NCBI GenBank assembly: GCA_001972305.1
Contig: BDDD01000533.1
Location: forward strand, 186,001 to 250,000
DNA from: Cephalotus follicularis
Taxonomy: Eukaryota > Streptophyta > Magnoliopsida > Oxalidales > Cephalotaceae
Length of the DNA: 64,000 nt
Reading direction: 5' to 3'
Shown: piece after piece, positions 1-10,690 of the stretch
How the letters are laid out: every line of letters starts with the position of its first letter
Position numbering within the stretch: position 1 is the stretch's first letter
Translations under genes and position numbers: made by a program
The notes under the pieces: model-generated
Told to the model about the DNA's origin: nothing
Seen by the model: only the letters and a program-made list of their open reading frames with translations
The model's database searches: none

Positions 1-964
1 GCAGAAGAAAAAGAACTTCGCTCCCGAGAGGTAACAAGTAATAGCAGAGGAGGTGAGCAAGATATTACAAGTGGGGTTCATCAGGGAAGTGCATTATTCT
101 GACTGGCTGGCGAACCCGATCCTAGTAAAGAAAGCAAATGGCAAGTGGGGGATGTGCATTGATTTCACTGACCTTAACAAAGCTTGCTCGAAGGATCACT
201 TCCCTCTCCTAAAGATTGATCAGTTGGTGGATGTGACCTTGAGTTACAGAATGTTAAGCTTCTTGGATGCATACTCGGGTTATAATCAAATCCCCATGTA
301 TGGGCCCAACTAGAACAAGACAGCTTTCATCATTGATAGGGGCATGTATTGCTACAAAGTCATGCCCTTCGGATTGAAGAATGCTTGGGAGACCTACAAC
401 TAGTTGGTCAACAAGATCTTTGAACCTCAGAATGGGAGAAATATGGAGGTTTATATTGGCGATATGCTCATCAGGACACTAGCAAGGAGCCCACACATTA
501 AAGACTTGGAGGAAACTTTTGAGGTGCTGAGAAAATACAAAATGAAGCTCAATCCTTCTAGGTGTACTTTTGGGGTCACTTCTGGTAAGTTCCTCGGGTT
601 CATGGTCTTGAGCAAAGAGATAGAGGCACAACCGGAGAAAATTTCAGCAATTTAGAGCATGAGGCCTCCTCAGACTATCAGGGACATAAACAAATTGTAT
701 GCCATAATAGCAACCCTGAGAAGGTTCGTCTCCAAATTAGTAGAGAAGTGCCTTCCTTTCTTCAAAGTGCTGAGAGATCCCTAGGGGTTTTCCTGGTCGG
801 AAGAGTGCCAAGCAGCCTTCAACAAGTTGAAGAAATACCTGGCTTCCCCTCCTATGATATCAAAACCGAAGGATAGGGAAGACTTGTATTTGTACCTTGC
901 GGCAACATCAGGCGCAGAGAGTGCAGTGCTTGTCAGGGAAGAGGAGAAAGTCCGGAGGCCGGTG
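1..964 (+). pseudogene. Tat pol: reverse transcriptase fragment
   Basis: RT would copy element RNA into cDNA in the virus-like particle. Visible blocks are the entry motif near 100-170 (NPILVKKANGKWGMCIDF), LDAYSGYNQIPM near 265-300, MPFGLKNA near 363, and the palm motif near 440-460. There the usual two aspartates read YIGD, so the first catalytic Asp is Gly. In-frame stops occur at about 311, 401, 653 and 781. The frame runs to Val at 962-964 and resumes at 2723 after the solo LTR. The upstream part is outside the window. RT and orientation are clear; lineage comes from the downstream domains. Confidence 0.85.
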
Positions 965-2717
965 TGTTGGAACCTTATGGCGATCGAACAAATAATCTAG
1001 ATGCTTGCAACCTAAAAGTATTGTGTTATCATCTCATGATAATCAAACCATAAAGTTCATTACCAGGATCATTTGAGCATATATGTACAATTCGAAAACC
1101 GAAATAAACAAACAGAAAGAGAAGGCGGAATATACTCACAAAACGGAGCAGCACCTTCTTTGTTTATTGGTGGTTCTAGCCTCCAAATACAGCAGGCCTC
1201 CAAGGTATCCACACCAAACCTTTATCACCAACACCAAGCTTCTCAAGCTTTACAACACATGTTTACTGTGTTTTTCTTGTTTTCAGAGAAACAGATAAAA
1301 ACCACGTTGAGAGAAAGGAAAGAAAAGTGTCTGACTACTTCTTATGAAGAGACGTGTTCAACAGTTTTATTGCTAGATAAAACGCGTTAAACACTAATGT
1401 CTCAATCTGCTATTTTAGTGAAATATATCATTTAACATAAATAGACATTCTTTCCCTTTTTAGATTTCTTCTTTCCATAAAGAATAATTTCATTCGCATT
1501 AAGAATATTTAATCTCATTAAGAATATTTAATCTCATTAAATATAATTAGAAAATAATATTCTAATTATTTTTCTCTAGTACGGTGTCGAAAATATCAGC
1601 ATGTATTGTGTGTGACCCTATGGATTCACTATTACGCTGGACGCATGAATAAATTGTGACGCTCACAATTATCCGATTAAATATTTATTATCACATAAAA
1701 ATATTATCTCGGACATTTCGAATTAAAACTCTTTTAATTCTTTTCTTCATAGATTAATTTATCAATTTAATCTCAAGCATCCTACTGGTTGACATAGACA
1801 TCTAGCAATACATAACGACCCCCAAGTAATATGAATTATCTACAAACCACTATTTACAGGTGCATGCACGTATAGTCTCTCCATTGACAATGCTCTGATT
1901 AAATCTAGGGTACGGATTATGTCAGACCTCCATAATTAACCTTTAGTCGCGTGACTATCTTTTGTCAGCCCAAATAATATTAGAGGTGCTCCTCTAATGT
2001 TTAACCAATGAAATCACACTCTTGATATCGTGGCTAGCCTGGGTAGGCGCTTAATTGCTAATAAAAATCATCCTTAGCATAATCTTCTTTTACTAGAAGC
2101 AATGGATTCATTATTGCACGCTCACATGCCTCCATACATAAGCGTACTGTGTCAAACTAATGGTTGTATACACTTCATTGAATATGTATTTAAGCATCAT
2201 CAAAACACAACACCTTATGCACAAGACATCCAGTGACGGTTCATGTCCAAGGACCAACCACATGCACTGCTGTAAATCTAGAATTCTGTCTGACATGTAA
2301 GTTAAACTCCATACAGAAATTCTATCAATAGTCACCTTCAGTGAACTCATTAATAAATTAACGAGCACCCACGTAGTTGTCATAGCATCAACTATGCGAG
2401 TGGTGTGAGATCAGTCACCCTCTACTTACCGATCTGACAGTACGTGTTGGTCTATCTGGATTTATCATGCCCTGAGTGCCAATCCTATGTCTAGGAAGAT
2501 TCAAAATAAAGTATATCAAGATTCCAATTCTCACATCATGATCTCATCATGAACTTGGTTCTCTAACTTTATTCCAAGACATTCATTTATCATTTAATCA
2601 TGCATTAAATAAATGAACTCACAGCCAATGATAAAATATAAACATCTTTATTGAATTTATATACAGGATAGAGTAAATACAAGCTCAGCAGTGGCTTGCA
2701 AGGCTTTATCTCTAACA
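965..2717 (-). mobile_element. solo Ty1/copia-type LTR inserted in Tat pol
   Basis: The 1,753-bp block begins TGTTGG and ends CTAACA, the TG...CA form of an LTR. It is flanked by a perfect 5-bp duplication CGGTG (960-964 and 2718-2722). Removing the LTR and one duplicate restores the Tat frame exactly (Arg-Arg-Pro-Val then Tyr-Tyr-Val). No coding domain is seen inside; the short ORFs there have no recognisable content. Read on the minus strand it starts TGTTAGAG, has TATATAAA (2656-2663) and AATAAA (2647-2652) near its start and ends GGTTCCAACA, which favours minus orientation. The copia assignment rests on terminal bases only. Confidence 0.85.
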
Positions 2718-2722
2718 CGGTG

Positions 2723-2990
2723 TACTATGTGAGCAAGGCCTTGAATGATGCTGAGGGGAGGTATCCAGAAGTAGAGAAATATGCTTATGCTTTGATCATA
2801 GCTTTGAGGAAGCTTAGGCCATATTTTGAAGACCACTCAATCAAGGTCTTGATCGATAAGCCACTAAGACATGTCCTAGCAAAGCCAGACGTCTCGAGCA
2901 GATTGATCAAGTGGTCAGTCGAGTCGGGTGAATATGACGTGATGTTTGAAGCCAGACAAGCAATAAAATCATAGGTCTTGATCGACTTTG
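2723..2990 (+). pseudogene. Tat pol: first RNase H domain
   Basis: This continues the frame of 1-964 after the solo LTR. YYVSKALNDAEGRYPEVEK is the canonical start of the gypsy RNase H region, where the enzyme would degrade the RNA strand of the RNA-DNA hybrid. RPYFEDHSIKVLIDKPLRHVL and RLIKWSVESGEYDV follow. The acidic N-terminal motif of this domain lies upstream of the insertion. A stop occurs at 2972-2974, with the same frame readable on both sides. Confidence 0.8.
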
Positions 2991-3673
2991 TAGGAGATCA
3001 TACACTTACGGAATGTATTGAAGAAGACACCTCTGAAGATGAGAAGGGGTTATGGAAGTTATCAGTGGATGGCTGGTTCTGCATCACCGACAGTGGAGCA
3101 GGATTGGTGTTCATTAGTCCAGATGGGTGGACCTTAGCGTATGCTCTGAGATTCGGTTTCAAAACAACAAACAACGAAGCCAAGTGGGAAGCTCTGATCG
3201 CCGGGCTGACAATTTCAAAGCACTTGGAGGTTCAAAAAATAGAACCCTCCAGTGATTCTCAGCTGGTAGTTGGTCTGGTGAGCGGGGAGTAAGAAGCCAG
3301 AGAAGATTCCATGGCAAGATACTTGGGACACGTTCAGAGTTTGAAGTCGACTTTCCAAGTGTTCAGAGTTTTGAAAGTGCCAAGAGCAGAAAACGCCCGA
3401 GCAAACCAGTTTTCTAAACTCGCCACAATAGAGAAATTGGAGAGAATTCAAACTGTGCTAGTGGAATATCTAGATAAGCCCACCATTTCAGAGATGGGTA
3501 TGATGGACATAGATGCACCACAGGAGCCGAACTGGATGACTACATTTCTCAGTTGGCTAAGGGATGGAATTTTTCCAGATGACCCAGCGGAGGCAAGAAA
3601 ATTGGTGTACAGATCAAATAGATACCAATTCAGAGAAGGGGTCCTCTACAAAAGGTCTTTTTCTTTTCCCTGA
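2991..3673 (+). pseudogene. Tat pol: second, archaeal-type RNase H and linker
   Basis: LSVDGWFCITDSGAGLV (near 3060-3110), TTNNEAKWEALIAGL (near 3165-3210) and SSDSQLVVGLVSGE (near 3250-3290) reproduce the Asp...Glu...Asp spacing of archaeal-type RNase H, which the Tat lineage carries in addition to the standard domain. The final conserved Asp block reads ARANQFSKLAT, with Asn at the usual Asp position. A stop follows VSGE at 3290-3292. The linker to integrase (3440-3670) ends in VYRSNRYQFREGVLYKRS, which normally leads into the integrase zinc-binding domain. Confidence 0.78.
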
Positions 3674-4682
3674 CTAAGATGTTTGACTCACTTAGATGTC
3701 GATTATGCTCTAAGGGAAGTCCGTGAAGGAGTATGTGGAAATCACACGGGGGGGCAGAACCTTGTCTAACAAATTGTTGAGGCAGGGCTATTTCTAGCCG
3801 ACCATGCGTCAAGATGTCATTGATTTCGTGAGAAAGTGTGACAAGTGTCAGAGGAATGCCAACATAAGTAGACAACCTTCATAGCCTTTGACATCTATCA
3901 CAGCCCCTTGGACCTTTGCACAATGGGGGAATAGACTTCATCGAACGATTACCAGTAGCAACAGGTCAGAGGAAGTACTTGATTGTGGCAGTGGATTACT
4001 TCACCAAATGGGTAGAAGCCGAGCCCCTGGCCACAATTACGGAGAAGTACACGAAAATTTTTGTATGGAAATAAGTTATCTGTAGATTCAGAGTCCCGAG
4101 GATAATAGTCTCAGATAACGGGAAACAGTTTGATTGCCAAGTATTCTGTTGCTTTTGCAAAGAATGGAGAATTGAGCAAAGGCTTGCTTTAGTAGCCAAC
4201 CCCAAAGCAATGGCCAAGCCGAGGTGATTAACAGAGAGATCATCTCGGACTTAAAAACGTGCCTTAAAGACAGCAAGGGAAGATGGACAAAGGAGCTACC
4301 AAGTGTACTATGGGTTTATAGAACCACTCCTCGGACCACAACTGGTGAGTCCCCATACAACCTTTGTTTCATATTAGAAGCGATGATACCGGTGGAAATT
4401 GGAGTGTTGTCACCAAGGGTCGTGCATTTCAGTGAGGAAAATAATGAAGAAGGATTGAGGAACCTCCTTGATTTAGTGGAAGAACTTAAAGATAAGGCAA
4501 CCATAAAAGTTGTAGCCTACCAACAGAGAGTGAGCCGTTACTACATCAAAAGGGTAAATCCCTGACCACTAAGGGAAGGAGACTTAGTCCTACACAATGC
4601 AACTATAGCAGATCCAACTGGTACAAGAGGAAAGCTCCCCCCTAATTGGGAGGGACCCTAAAAGGTGAAGAGAGTGCTCCGA
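3674..4682 (+). pseudogene. Tat pol: integrase, frameshifted
   Basis: Integrase would insert the cDNA. The zinc-binding part is readable in pieces (a GNHTGG-like block near 3740, CDKCQRN near 3840). The core has the block leading to the first catalytic Asp near 3930, VDYFTKWVEAEPLA near 3990-4030 and a VSDNGKQF-type Asp motif near 4108-4130, in changing frames. The Glu-containing segment near 4215 (AEVINREII) is present. The C-terminal part (4224-4565) has WVYRTTPRTTTGESPY. At least two frameshifts and several stops are present. Coding stops at codon CGA 4680-4682, where the Athila composite begins, and resumes at 34740. Confidence 0.8.
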
Positions 4683-6093
4683 TGTTCACGTAAAAAGAAT
4701 GGTGTTTTAAAATTTATAGCCGCAAGTGCACGGATCATGCAGTAACGGGTCAAAAATGTTTAACTAGTTGTAATTTATCCAACCTATGCGAAGTATGTAG
4801 AATCAAGGTTTAATTAAGAAAACTACTCCTAATTATGTGAAATAAATAATTAAAATAGGAAATTAAGACTTCGAGAGTTAAAAAAAATTGAATTCAAAAT
4901 ACCAAGAAATAAAATATGCAATTTTAAAACGAATCAAAACAATGAATAGAAGTGAAGAAAATATATAATTAAAAAGTGGTTTTAAGGTATAGAAACTCAC
5001 CGTAGATTGTATTGAACAATTCAATTTAATCGAACGATCATACCTTGATAACCAGCGGCAGCTAGGTTGATACGGAGTGCGACGGTGATGACAAGACGTA
5101 TGAGTAGTCATGCTAGGTCTATACGAAGTACGACATCGGCGGCAAGACGTATGAGTAGTCATTCTAGGTCTATACGAAGTGTGTTTTTTGTGACAAACCG
5201 TATGAGTAGACTCCATTGATTGAATTAAGCATCATGTATTCACCAATTTTCAGCTTCACCGATAAGATGTTTGTGGATTTTAATCAGACAGACAAAGTCT
5301 GTGTGAAGATAGAAATATTTGAAGAAAAAATCAAATATTCAAGGACTTTTATTGATGGATTTGAAACAATAAGAATCTAGGCTTTGTTCTTCCCCAAAAC
5401 CTTAAAGAGTTTAGCTACTAAACATTTTTAAATAAACTAAAATTGACAAAGAAGAAAAATAGGGTTTCTGCCAGCCTCCACACTGAATTTGGCCGGCCTT
5501 GTATTGTTTTATACTACAAAACTTATCAGAAACAGAAATAAATACATCCTAGTTACAAAATCTGGCAAAAAATATAACTTTTTATTTCTGCTGCAGAAGA
5601 AGACGTCGACGCCTTTGGTTGAAGGTCGACGTGTTTTGTAAAAAATTGCGTTTTGTTGAGATGCGCATAATGAACATCGATCCTTTTGATGAAAGACGTC
5701 GGTGTGTTTTGATCCAAAATTTACAGGTCAAATTTGCACAAAGACATCGATGCATTTAGTGAAAGACATCGATAGCATTTGAAGGTAGGCTGCAATCCCA
5801 AAAAGGACATCGATCCTCTCCAAAAGATGTCGATGTGTTTTTAATAAACCCAAAAAAGACATCGATCTCTATAAAACACATCGACGCTTTTTACTCTGTT
5901 TCTGCAGAATTTGTCAATTCTTCAATCTTTACACTTTCAAGCTCCAATTTGCACAACTTTGGGTAATATTCATGCACTTTGGTCCTTTTGCTCTTGTACC
6001 TGAAAATCAATATAATACAACCAAAGTAGTCTATTCCAAGCATAAAAATATCACAAATAAATTATTAAAAACAACACTTTTTTGTGCTAAACA
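4683..6093 (-). repeat. Athila A 3' LTR
   Basis: This 1,411-bp LTR is on the minus strand, reading TGTTTAGCA at 6093 to GTGAACA at 4683. It matches 21851-23204 (same strand) and 33303-34731 (opposite strand). A polypurine tract lies directly outside its U3 end at 6096-6108. U3 holds about ten palindromic ClaI/SalI-like units (about 5598-5890). A TATA-like TATAAAA on the minus strand at 5507-5513 follows them in the direction of transcription. A coding-like stretch at 4878-5216 (minus) is LTR sequence, not a gene. Confidence 0.9.
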
Positions 6094-6582
6094 AATACCC
6101 CCATACTTAAACTTTGCTTGTCCTGAAGCAACCAAATAGAAAGGTAAAATAAGAAAACACACACGAACACAAAAATAAAAACTAAATGCACACACAAAAA
6201 CATAAACAAAAACCTAACTCACTTTCGTAGGAATCACGATTGCATTTAGCTTATGCAACAAGCCGTTAAACCCCTAGGGGGCCCTAGTGGATGAGTTTTG
6301 TCTCGTGAATGTTTTCCAAGCCGATAAACACACAAAATTCAGTTCATCAAAACTTTGAAAACAAGCAAAATGTATCAATACTCAAAAATTCATAGAACAC
6401 CCCCATACTTGAATTTTATTACCTCGTTTCAAGTTCTAGAATCAAAACACATCTCAATTAAGGAACTTTTAGCAAATTATTTTATTAATCCACCCTTTAA
6501 TGAGCAATCAAGATATGCATTCGCAACAACACAAAATCCTACTTTGGAGTCAGACAAAAGAACTTTACCACTCACACACGCA

Positions 6583-6654
<72 letters not shown>

Positions 6655-6729
6655 TATATATATATATATATCCCATTTTTCTTTCTTTTTCATTCTTTTG
6701 CCATCTCTTAAATTCGTGCAATGTCTTAG
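6094..6729 (-). other. Athila A 3' noncoding region with polypurine tract and PPT-like copy
   Basis: The polypurine tract AAGTATGGGGGTA (minus, 6096-6108) abuts the LTR and would prime plus-strand cDNA. A second copy of its core, AAGTATGGGGGTGTT, lies at 6396-6410. The rest matches the C copy at about 32730-33300 and D at about 51640-52195, so it belongs to the family, but I see no env-like gene. An ORF of 118 codons on the opposite strand (6355-6711) is partly microsatellite and is discussed only as a finding. The last five bases CTTAG (6725-6729) are the target duplication of the chromovirus. Confidence 0.75.
6584..6671. repeat. compound (CA)n(TA)n microsatellite
   Basis: About 34 CA units (6584-6652) run into about 8 AT units. 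The same place in Athila C (about 32795-32827) has an AT tract and only about a dozen TG units, so the repeat expanded after the copies diverged. It creates artificial Thr-His and Cys-Val repeat ORFs on both strands. Confidence 0.97.
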
Positions 6730-7895
6730 TGTAATACCCTGTTCGTTCATAAATGTATTTTTACGGGTTCGTAAATACATTTTACGGATTTTATATGTGT
6801 TTTTGGGCTTTTAATTTTGTTTGATTTTAAAAGTCCGGTTGCCCTACGATTTGGGTTTATGTGAATTGTGCTGTCCGATTTTCAGTCCAAAATTTGGGTA
6901 TGTTATGCTATGTTTGGTTTGGGTTTTATTTATTTATAATAATTCAAAATTATTTATTAAAAACAATTATTTATCTTTTCATTTTAAAATCCATTAATTC
7001 TTTTATTATTAATTTCTTTTATATCTTTAATTTTCCTTTTTCCTATTTTATCTATTTCTCCTACTTTCTTCCTACCATCCTCATTCTTTCCAGCAAATCC
7101 CACCATCAAATCCCATGTTAAGTCTCTCTTTTCCTATTTCAAAATCCAGAAAAGCTTCCTTTCTTCCCCCTTTTGTCAAATCTTGTCTCCTCCTTTCTCC
7201 TTTATTGAGTGCCATTGCCATTTTATATGATACCTCCATCATTCTTGCAAGACCACTGTCGAATCTGCCCTATTATTGTGCAATAATCTGCTGTGTGATT
7301 CATTCTTCAAAGTTGAAGAGGTAATCTAAACCCTTGATTGTTTCTTTTGGGTTAAATTCTCTTAGTTTGTTATGTATGTCTAAGTATGTCATGGTTTTGT
7401 ATTCTTCTTTCTTTGTTCTTATTCACAGCCAAATTTTGATAGTGTTGTGGTGGTATTACTACAATTTTTGTGTTCTGGGAATCACTAAAGGTCAGTTAAA
7501 TCATACATTTTAATTATGATTTTGTTTCAATGGCTTACTTTGAGTTTTTGTGCTCTTGGTGTCTTGGAGTCTTTGATTCTTGTCTAAACATGTTGTCATT
7601 GTGTTAGTGATGTTATCTGCACGTTTTATGCACCTATATATGTCACAAACTGAGTCTATAACATCTGAAATCAATTAGAGACAGAAATTGGACATGTAAA
7701 TGCAATGACTTCTTGCTTCCTTTTTGCAAGTTAAATCATTGAAAGGTCGTTTACTTGTCAAATTTGTGTTTATAAATCACCTACAAGTCATATATAATCA
7801 TATGTTTATGTCCATATGTCTCTAGTTTAATGTAGAAACCATTTGAACAATTTTCAGTAGCAAATCGTCGAATTTCCAACTGTTATGTCGCCAAG

Positions 7896-8063
7896 AACAG
7901 TCGGCTGTCTCTGTGGACAGTCGTCTGGAATGGTTGTGTAGTCGACTGGAGGGAAGAACACAATCGACTGCCTGCATTTTGGGTTGTGTAGTCGACTGGA
8001 CCATATGAACAGTCGACTGCCAAGCCTCCCCAATCGACTGGGTCCCTGTTTTAGTAGACTGTT
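7896..8063. promoter_or_regulatory. cluster of eight AGTCGACT-type palindromes in U3
   Basis: Eight variants of (A)CAGTCGACTG(T/C/G) occur in 168 bp: at about 7897, 7917, 7939, 7961, 7989, 8009, 8031 and 8053. Several are perfect on the AGTCGACT core; others vary at one position. The block ends about 90 bp upstream of a TATA-like box (8150-8157), the usual place of U3 enhancer elements. It recurs in the 3' LTR at about 14568-14735. The regulatory role is inferred from position and repetition only. Confidence 0.6.
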
Positions 8064-8149
8064 TTGCCCTAGAATGTGCTGTTTTCAACTATTTTGAGTC
8101 GTTTGATCCCCGAATCGATCCGAGTCTTTTCCCAACACTGTTAAGAGTC

Positions 8150-8157
8150 TATTTAAA
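8150..8157 (+). promoter_or_regulatory. TATA-like box of the chromovirus LTR
   Basis: TATTTAAA lies downstream of the palindrome cluster and is preserved in the 3' LTR at 14821-14828. It is a plausible core promoter for the genomic RNA. No start site can be read from sequence alone. Confidence 0.45.
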
Positions 8158-8738
8158 GCTTCTGATGTGTTTTAGACTCTTACACGTATGATTTTAAATG
8201 CCTTTTAGATTGTATACTTAAAAGGAAAATTTGTTTTTGATCGCCTATTCGTAAGTACTTTGCAAGCGCATAAGGTACGGATTTTCTGTTCCTTGGCTAT
8301 CTGACATTCAAACTGAAACTGTTTTGCTAAGCATCTTCGTTTATGAAATCAACGATGTTTCATGATTTTGATACGTTTCGAATTTAAAGTTGGTTTGACA
8401 TTTTAATTGATTCTGACTTTATCTATACGATACGATATGTTATGATATGATATGTTATAATACTGTTGTGAGCAGTTTTTGAATATGTTATGTGAAAACA
8501 TATTTATGTGATTTAAGTTCATTTTGATAAATCAATTATTTTAATTTAAATACTGAGTATTGTACCCACCTATGGGGCGTATCCATAGGCACGTCGTGGG
8601 CCTGGCACGAGGACGTGACACTTCCGTAGTGGTGTGATTAGTTTACGATGTCTCTGAGTGTATGAACGAATCCCATGAGGTGGATTTGTGGATCCGCTTT
8701 GTATGATAGAGGCGAATGAATCGATTCTAGTTTATGTG

Positions 8739-8828
8739 ATCTGAGGTGAATTCAGATATATGGTCCGAGGTGTGATCGGATATATGTATGTGAGAATTGA
8801 CTTGTGTAGTGCCGTACACTTCAATTCT
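8739..8828 (+). repeat. three consecutive hairpin-forming inverted repeats in the LTR
   Basis: ATCTGA/TCAGAT arms (8739-8757), TCCGA/TCGGA arms (8764-8780) and AGAATTGA/TCAATTCT arms (8793-8828, with an inner GTGTA/TACAC stem) follow one another. The first two share the spacer GAGGTG. They lie about 600 bp after the TATA-like box, probably in transcribed sequence, and are repeated in the 3' LTR (about 15437-15526). Confidence 0.6.
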
Positions 8829-9422
8829 AGTGGGCATGTGGAATTAGTGCCTCCCTTGCCAAAAGTTATGATATGTGATATGTATATGGCTCAGTATGTT
8901 TTAAACAATTATGATTTTGATGTTTCGTAATTGTTTTTAAAGATATGCAATTGTCATTTGAATATGATTAAACTGTTTTATCTGTGAAAGATTTCTGTTA
9001 CGTTATTATTGAATATAACTGTTTTATTTCCCTTATCCGTACTGAGGTTTGCTCAGCCGCGTTTTTGTTTCCATGCGGCAGGTTTTCAGGAGCAGCGGGG
9101 GAAAGTGTGATTGAGTGATGACCACCCTATGTGTTGGATCCTTAGGAGAGTGGTCCTTATGTTTTGTTTAGTGGTCAGAAACATGGAATTTTATGTTTTA
9201 TGTTTTAAATTGGAATTGATTTATGTTTTGAGTTTTCCGCAGCTACTTAATATGTTAAATGTTAAGTTTTAAATTTTTGATAAGACAGCCACGTTTTCTG
9301 GCTGTTTTTGGCTAATAAAGCAAACTTATGATTTGATAAATAATGTTTATGCTCAGATAAGTAATGTTATGTATGATATGACCCTGTGACGACTCCCGCC
9401 GTCCGGGGGTGTTACAGAATTT

Positions 9423-9433
9423 TGGTATCAGAG
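9423..9433 (+). other. primer binding site, initiator tRNA-Met type
   Basis: TGGTATCAGAG begins six bases after the LTR end at 9416. It matches the complement of the 3' end of plant initiator tRNA-Met used by chromoviruses. About 150 bp of leader follow before gag. Confidence 0.9.
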
Positions 9434-9587
9434 AAATAGGTTTTGTTTCCTTAGAAGACCTAACTAGGTTTGACCTGTGAGATTGGGTAGACACCGGGTT
9501 AGGCTGTTTCGTTTATGATTTTCTGATGTGTTTTCTGCTTTCTGTTTTGTTCCATGTGATGTTTTATGTTTGAGCGCCTTTTCGTAG

Positions 9588-10690
9588 ATGGCACGTACAA
9601 AGAACGCTGCTCAGAGGACTGCACCCGTTTTGGCTCAGGAAGCTAGAAATGAGCCTACTATGGAGGAGCTTGTACGTCAGGCAGTCGCTCAGGAGATACG
9701 ACGCGTGTTGAGTGAACAGAATCAGGATCAGGACCGTAGAGAGCCGGTTGTTGCTAACGATGCTCCAGCTGATGTCCAGTTGGGAAGAGATGCTGCTGGG
9801 GACAGGACTGTTACGCCTACTTATGTTTGGCTTGAGCGGTTCCAGAAGCAGAGACCGCAGTCTTTCAGGTTAGCCGTGACTCCGGTGGAAGCTGAGCACT
9901 GGATTGCTAATATGACAAGATCTTTGATGTGCTTGGTTGCAGTGATGAACAGAAGATTAAGTTAGCTGTATACAAGCTTGAGGGTGATGCTCAGAAATGG
10001 TGGAAAGCTGTGGTTTTGGCAAAGGGTGGCAACTATGCGGAGACTTTGACCTGGTCTGAGTTTTGCGAGGTCTTTTATCAGCAGTACTTCCCTACCGCTG
10101 ATAAGGAGGCTTACGCCAGAGAGTTTATCAACACCAGACAGAAGGATGGAGAGTCGGTGATGGAGTTCTTGACTCGTTTCACTACGCTTGCTGGTTTTGC
10201 TGGTTCTGCGGCAGGGACAGCATTGGAGCAGGCAGAAAAGTTCAAGTGGAAGTTGCACTACCAGTTCCGGGATAAATTGATCAACACCAGGTTTGCTGAT
10301 GTATCTGAAGTGGCTAATGCGGCAAAGAACATTGAGCTGGAAAGGTTAGATTTCTAGGCTGCTCTACAGGAGTTTGACAGAAAGAAAAACAGAGGTGGTT
10401 CTCAGGGGCAAGGTTCTGGACAGAATAAGGATAGAAATGGAAATCGTGGGAAAATAAATGATAACCGGGGACAGTAATATCCCCGTAATGACCAAAGGCA
10501 TACTCAGGGAGCTGCCGATGTCCAGATTGCCAAGTGTGATATGTGTGGTAGACAGCATCCGGTGGGAGTGTGTTACAAGGCTAGTGGAGCCTGCTTTGTG
10601 TGTGGACAGAAGGGGAATTTCGTGAAGGATTGTCCTGACCCTCGTGCAAAGGAAAGGAAAAGAAACAATGTAGATCATGCACAACGCAAC
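9588..10690 (+). pseudogene. chromovirus gag (capsid/nucleocapsid), frameshifted
   Basis: Gag would form the virus-like particle. I take the start at ATG 9588: it opens the frame about 150 bp after the PBS. The capsid region reads EAEHWIANMTR, then a one-base frame change near 9920-9945 leads to GCSDEQKIKLAVYKLEGDAQKWW and YFPTADKEAYAREF. In-frame stops at 10355 (TAG) and 10476 (TAA) both sit where Gln codons are expected. Two Cys-rich nucleocapsid blocks follow (CDMCGRQHPVGVC, CFVCGQKGNFVKDC), the second a CX2CX4FX4C form of the CCHC knuckle with His replaced by Phe. The N-terminus MARTK matches the first residues of histone H3 by letter but is followed by unrelated gag sequence. Confidence 0.85.

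Larger units (their letters stand above)
6730..9416 (+). repeat. chromovirus 5' LTR
   Basis: The LTR is 2,687 bp with TG...CA ends. From about 7191 onward it is closely matched by the 3' LTR (13852-16112). It holds a palindrome cluster (7896-8063), a TATA-like TATTTAAA at 8150-8157 and a run of hairpins at 8739-8828. Several short ORFs inside are chance; one of them (minus, 7822-8088) recurs in the other LTR only because the LTRs are copies. Confidence 0.92.

Noticed and set aside
1083-1390. Two overlapping ORFs in the solo LTR
   Set aside because: They lie entirely inside an LTR bounded by a perfect duplication; no domain and no homologous motif seen.
6500-6814. ORFs rich in Thr-His or Cys-Val repeats
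   Set aside because: They are translations of the CA/TG microsatellite at 6584-6671; no independent coding evidence.
7822-8088. Minus-strand ORF repeated at 14493-14759
   Set aside because: Both copies are the same LTR palindrome region; the repetition reflects LTR identity, not a gene pair.
9588-9620. Possible histone H3 start (MARTK)
   Set aside because: After five residues the sequence is chromovirus gag, followed by capsid and nucleocapsid motifs; not a histone gene.
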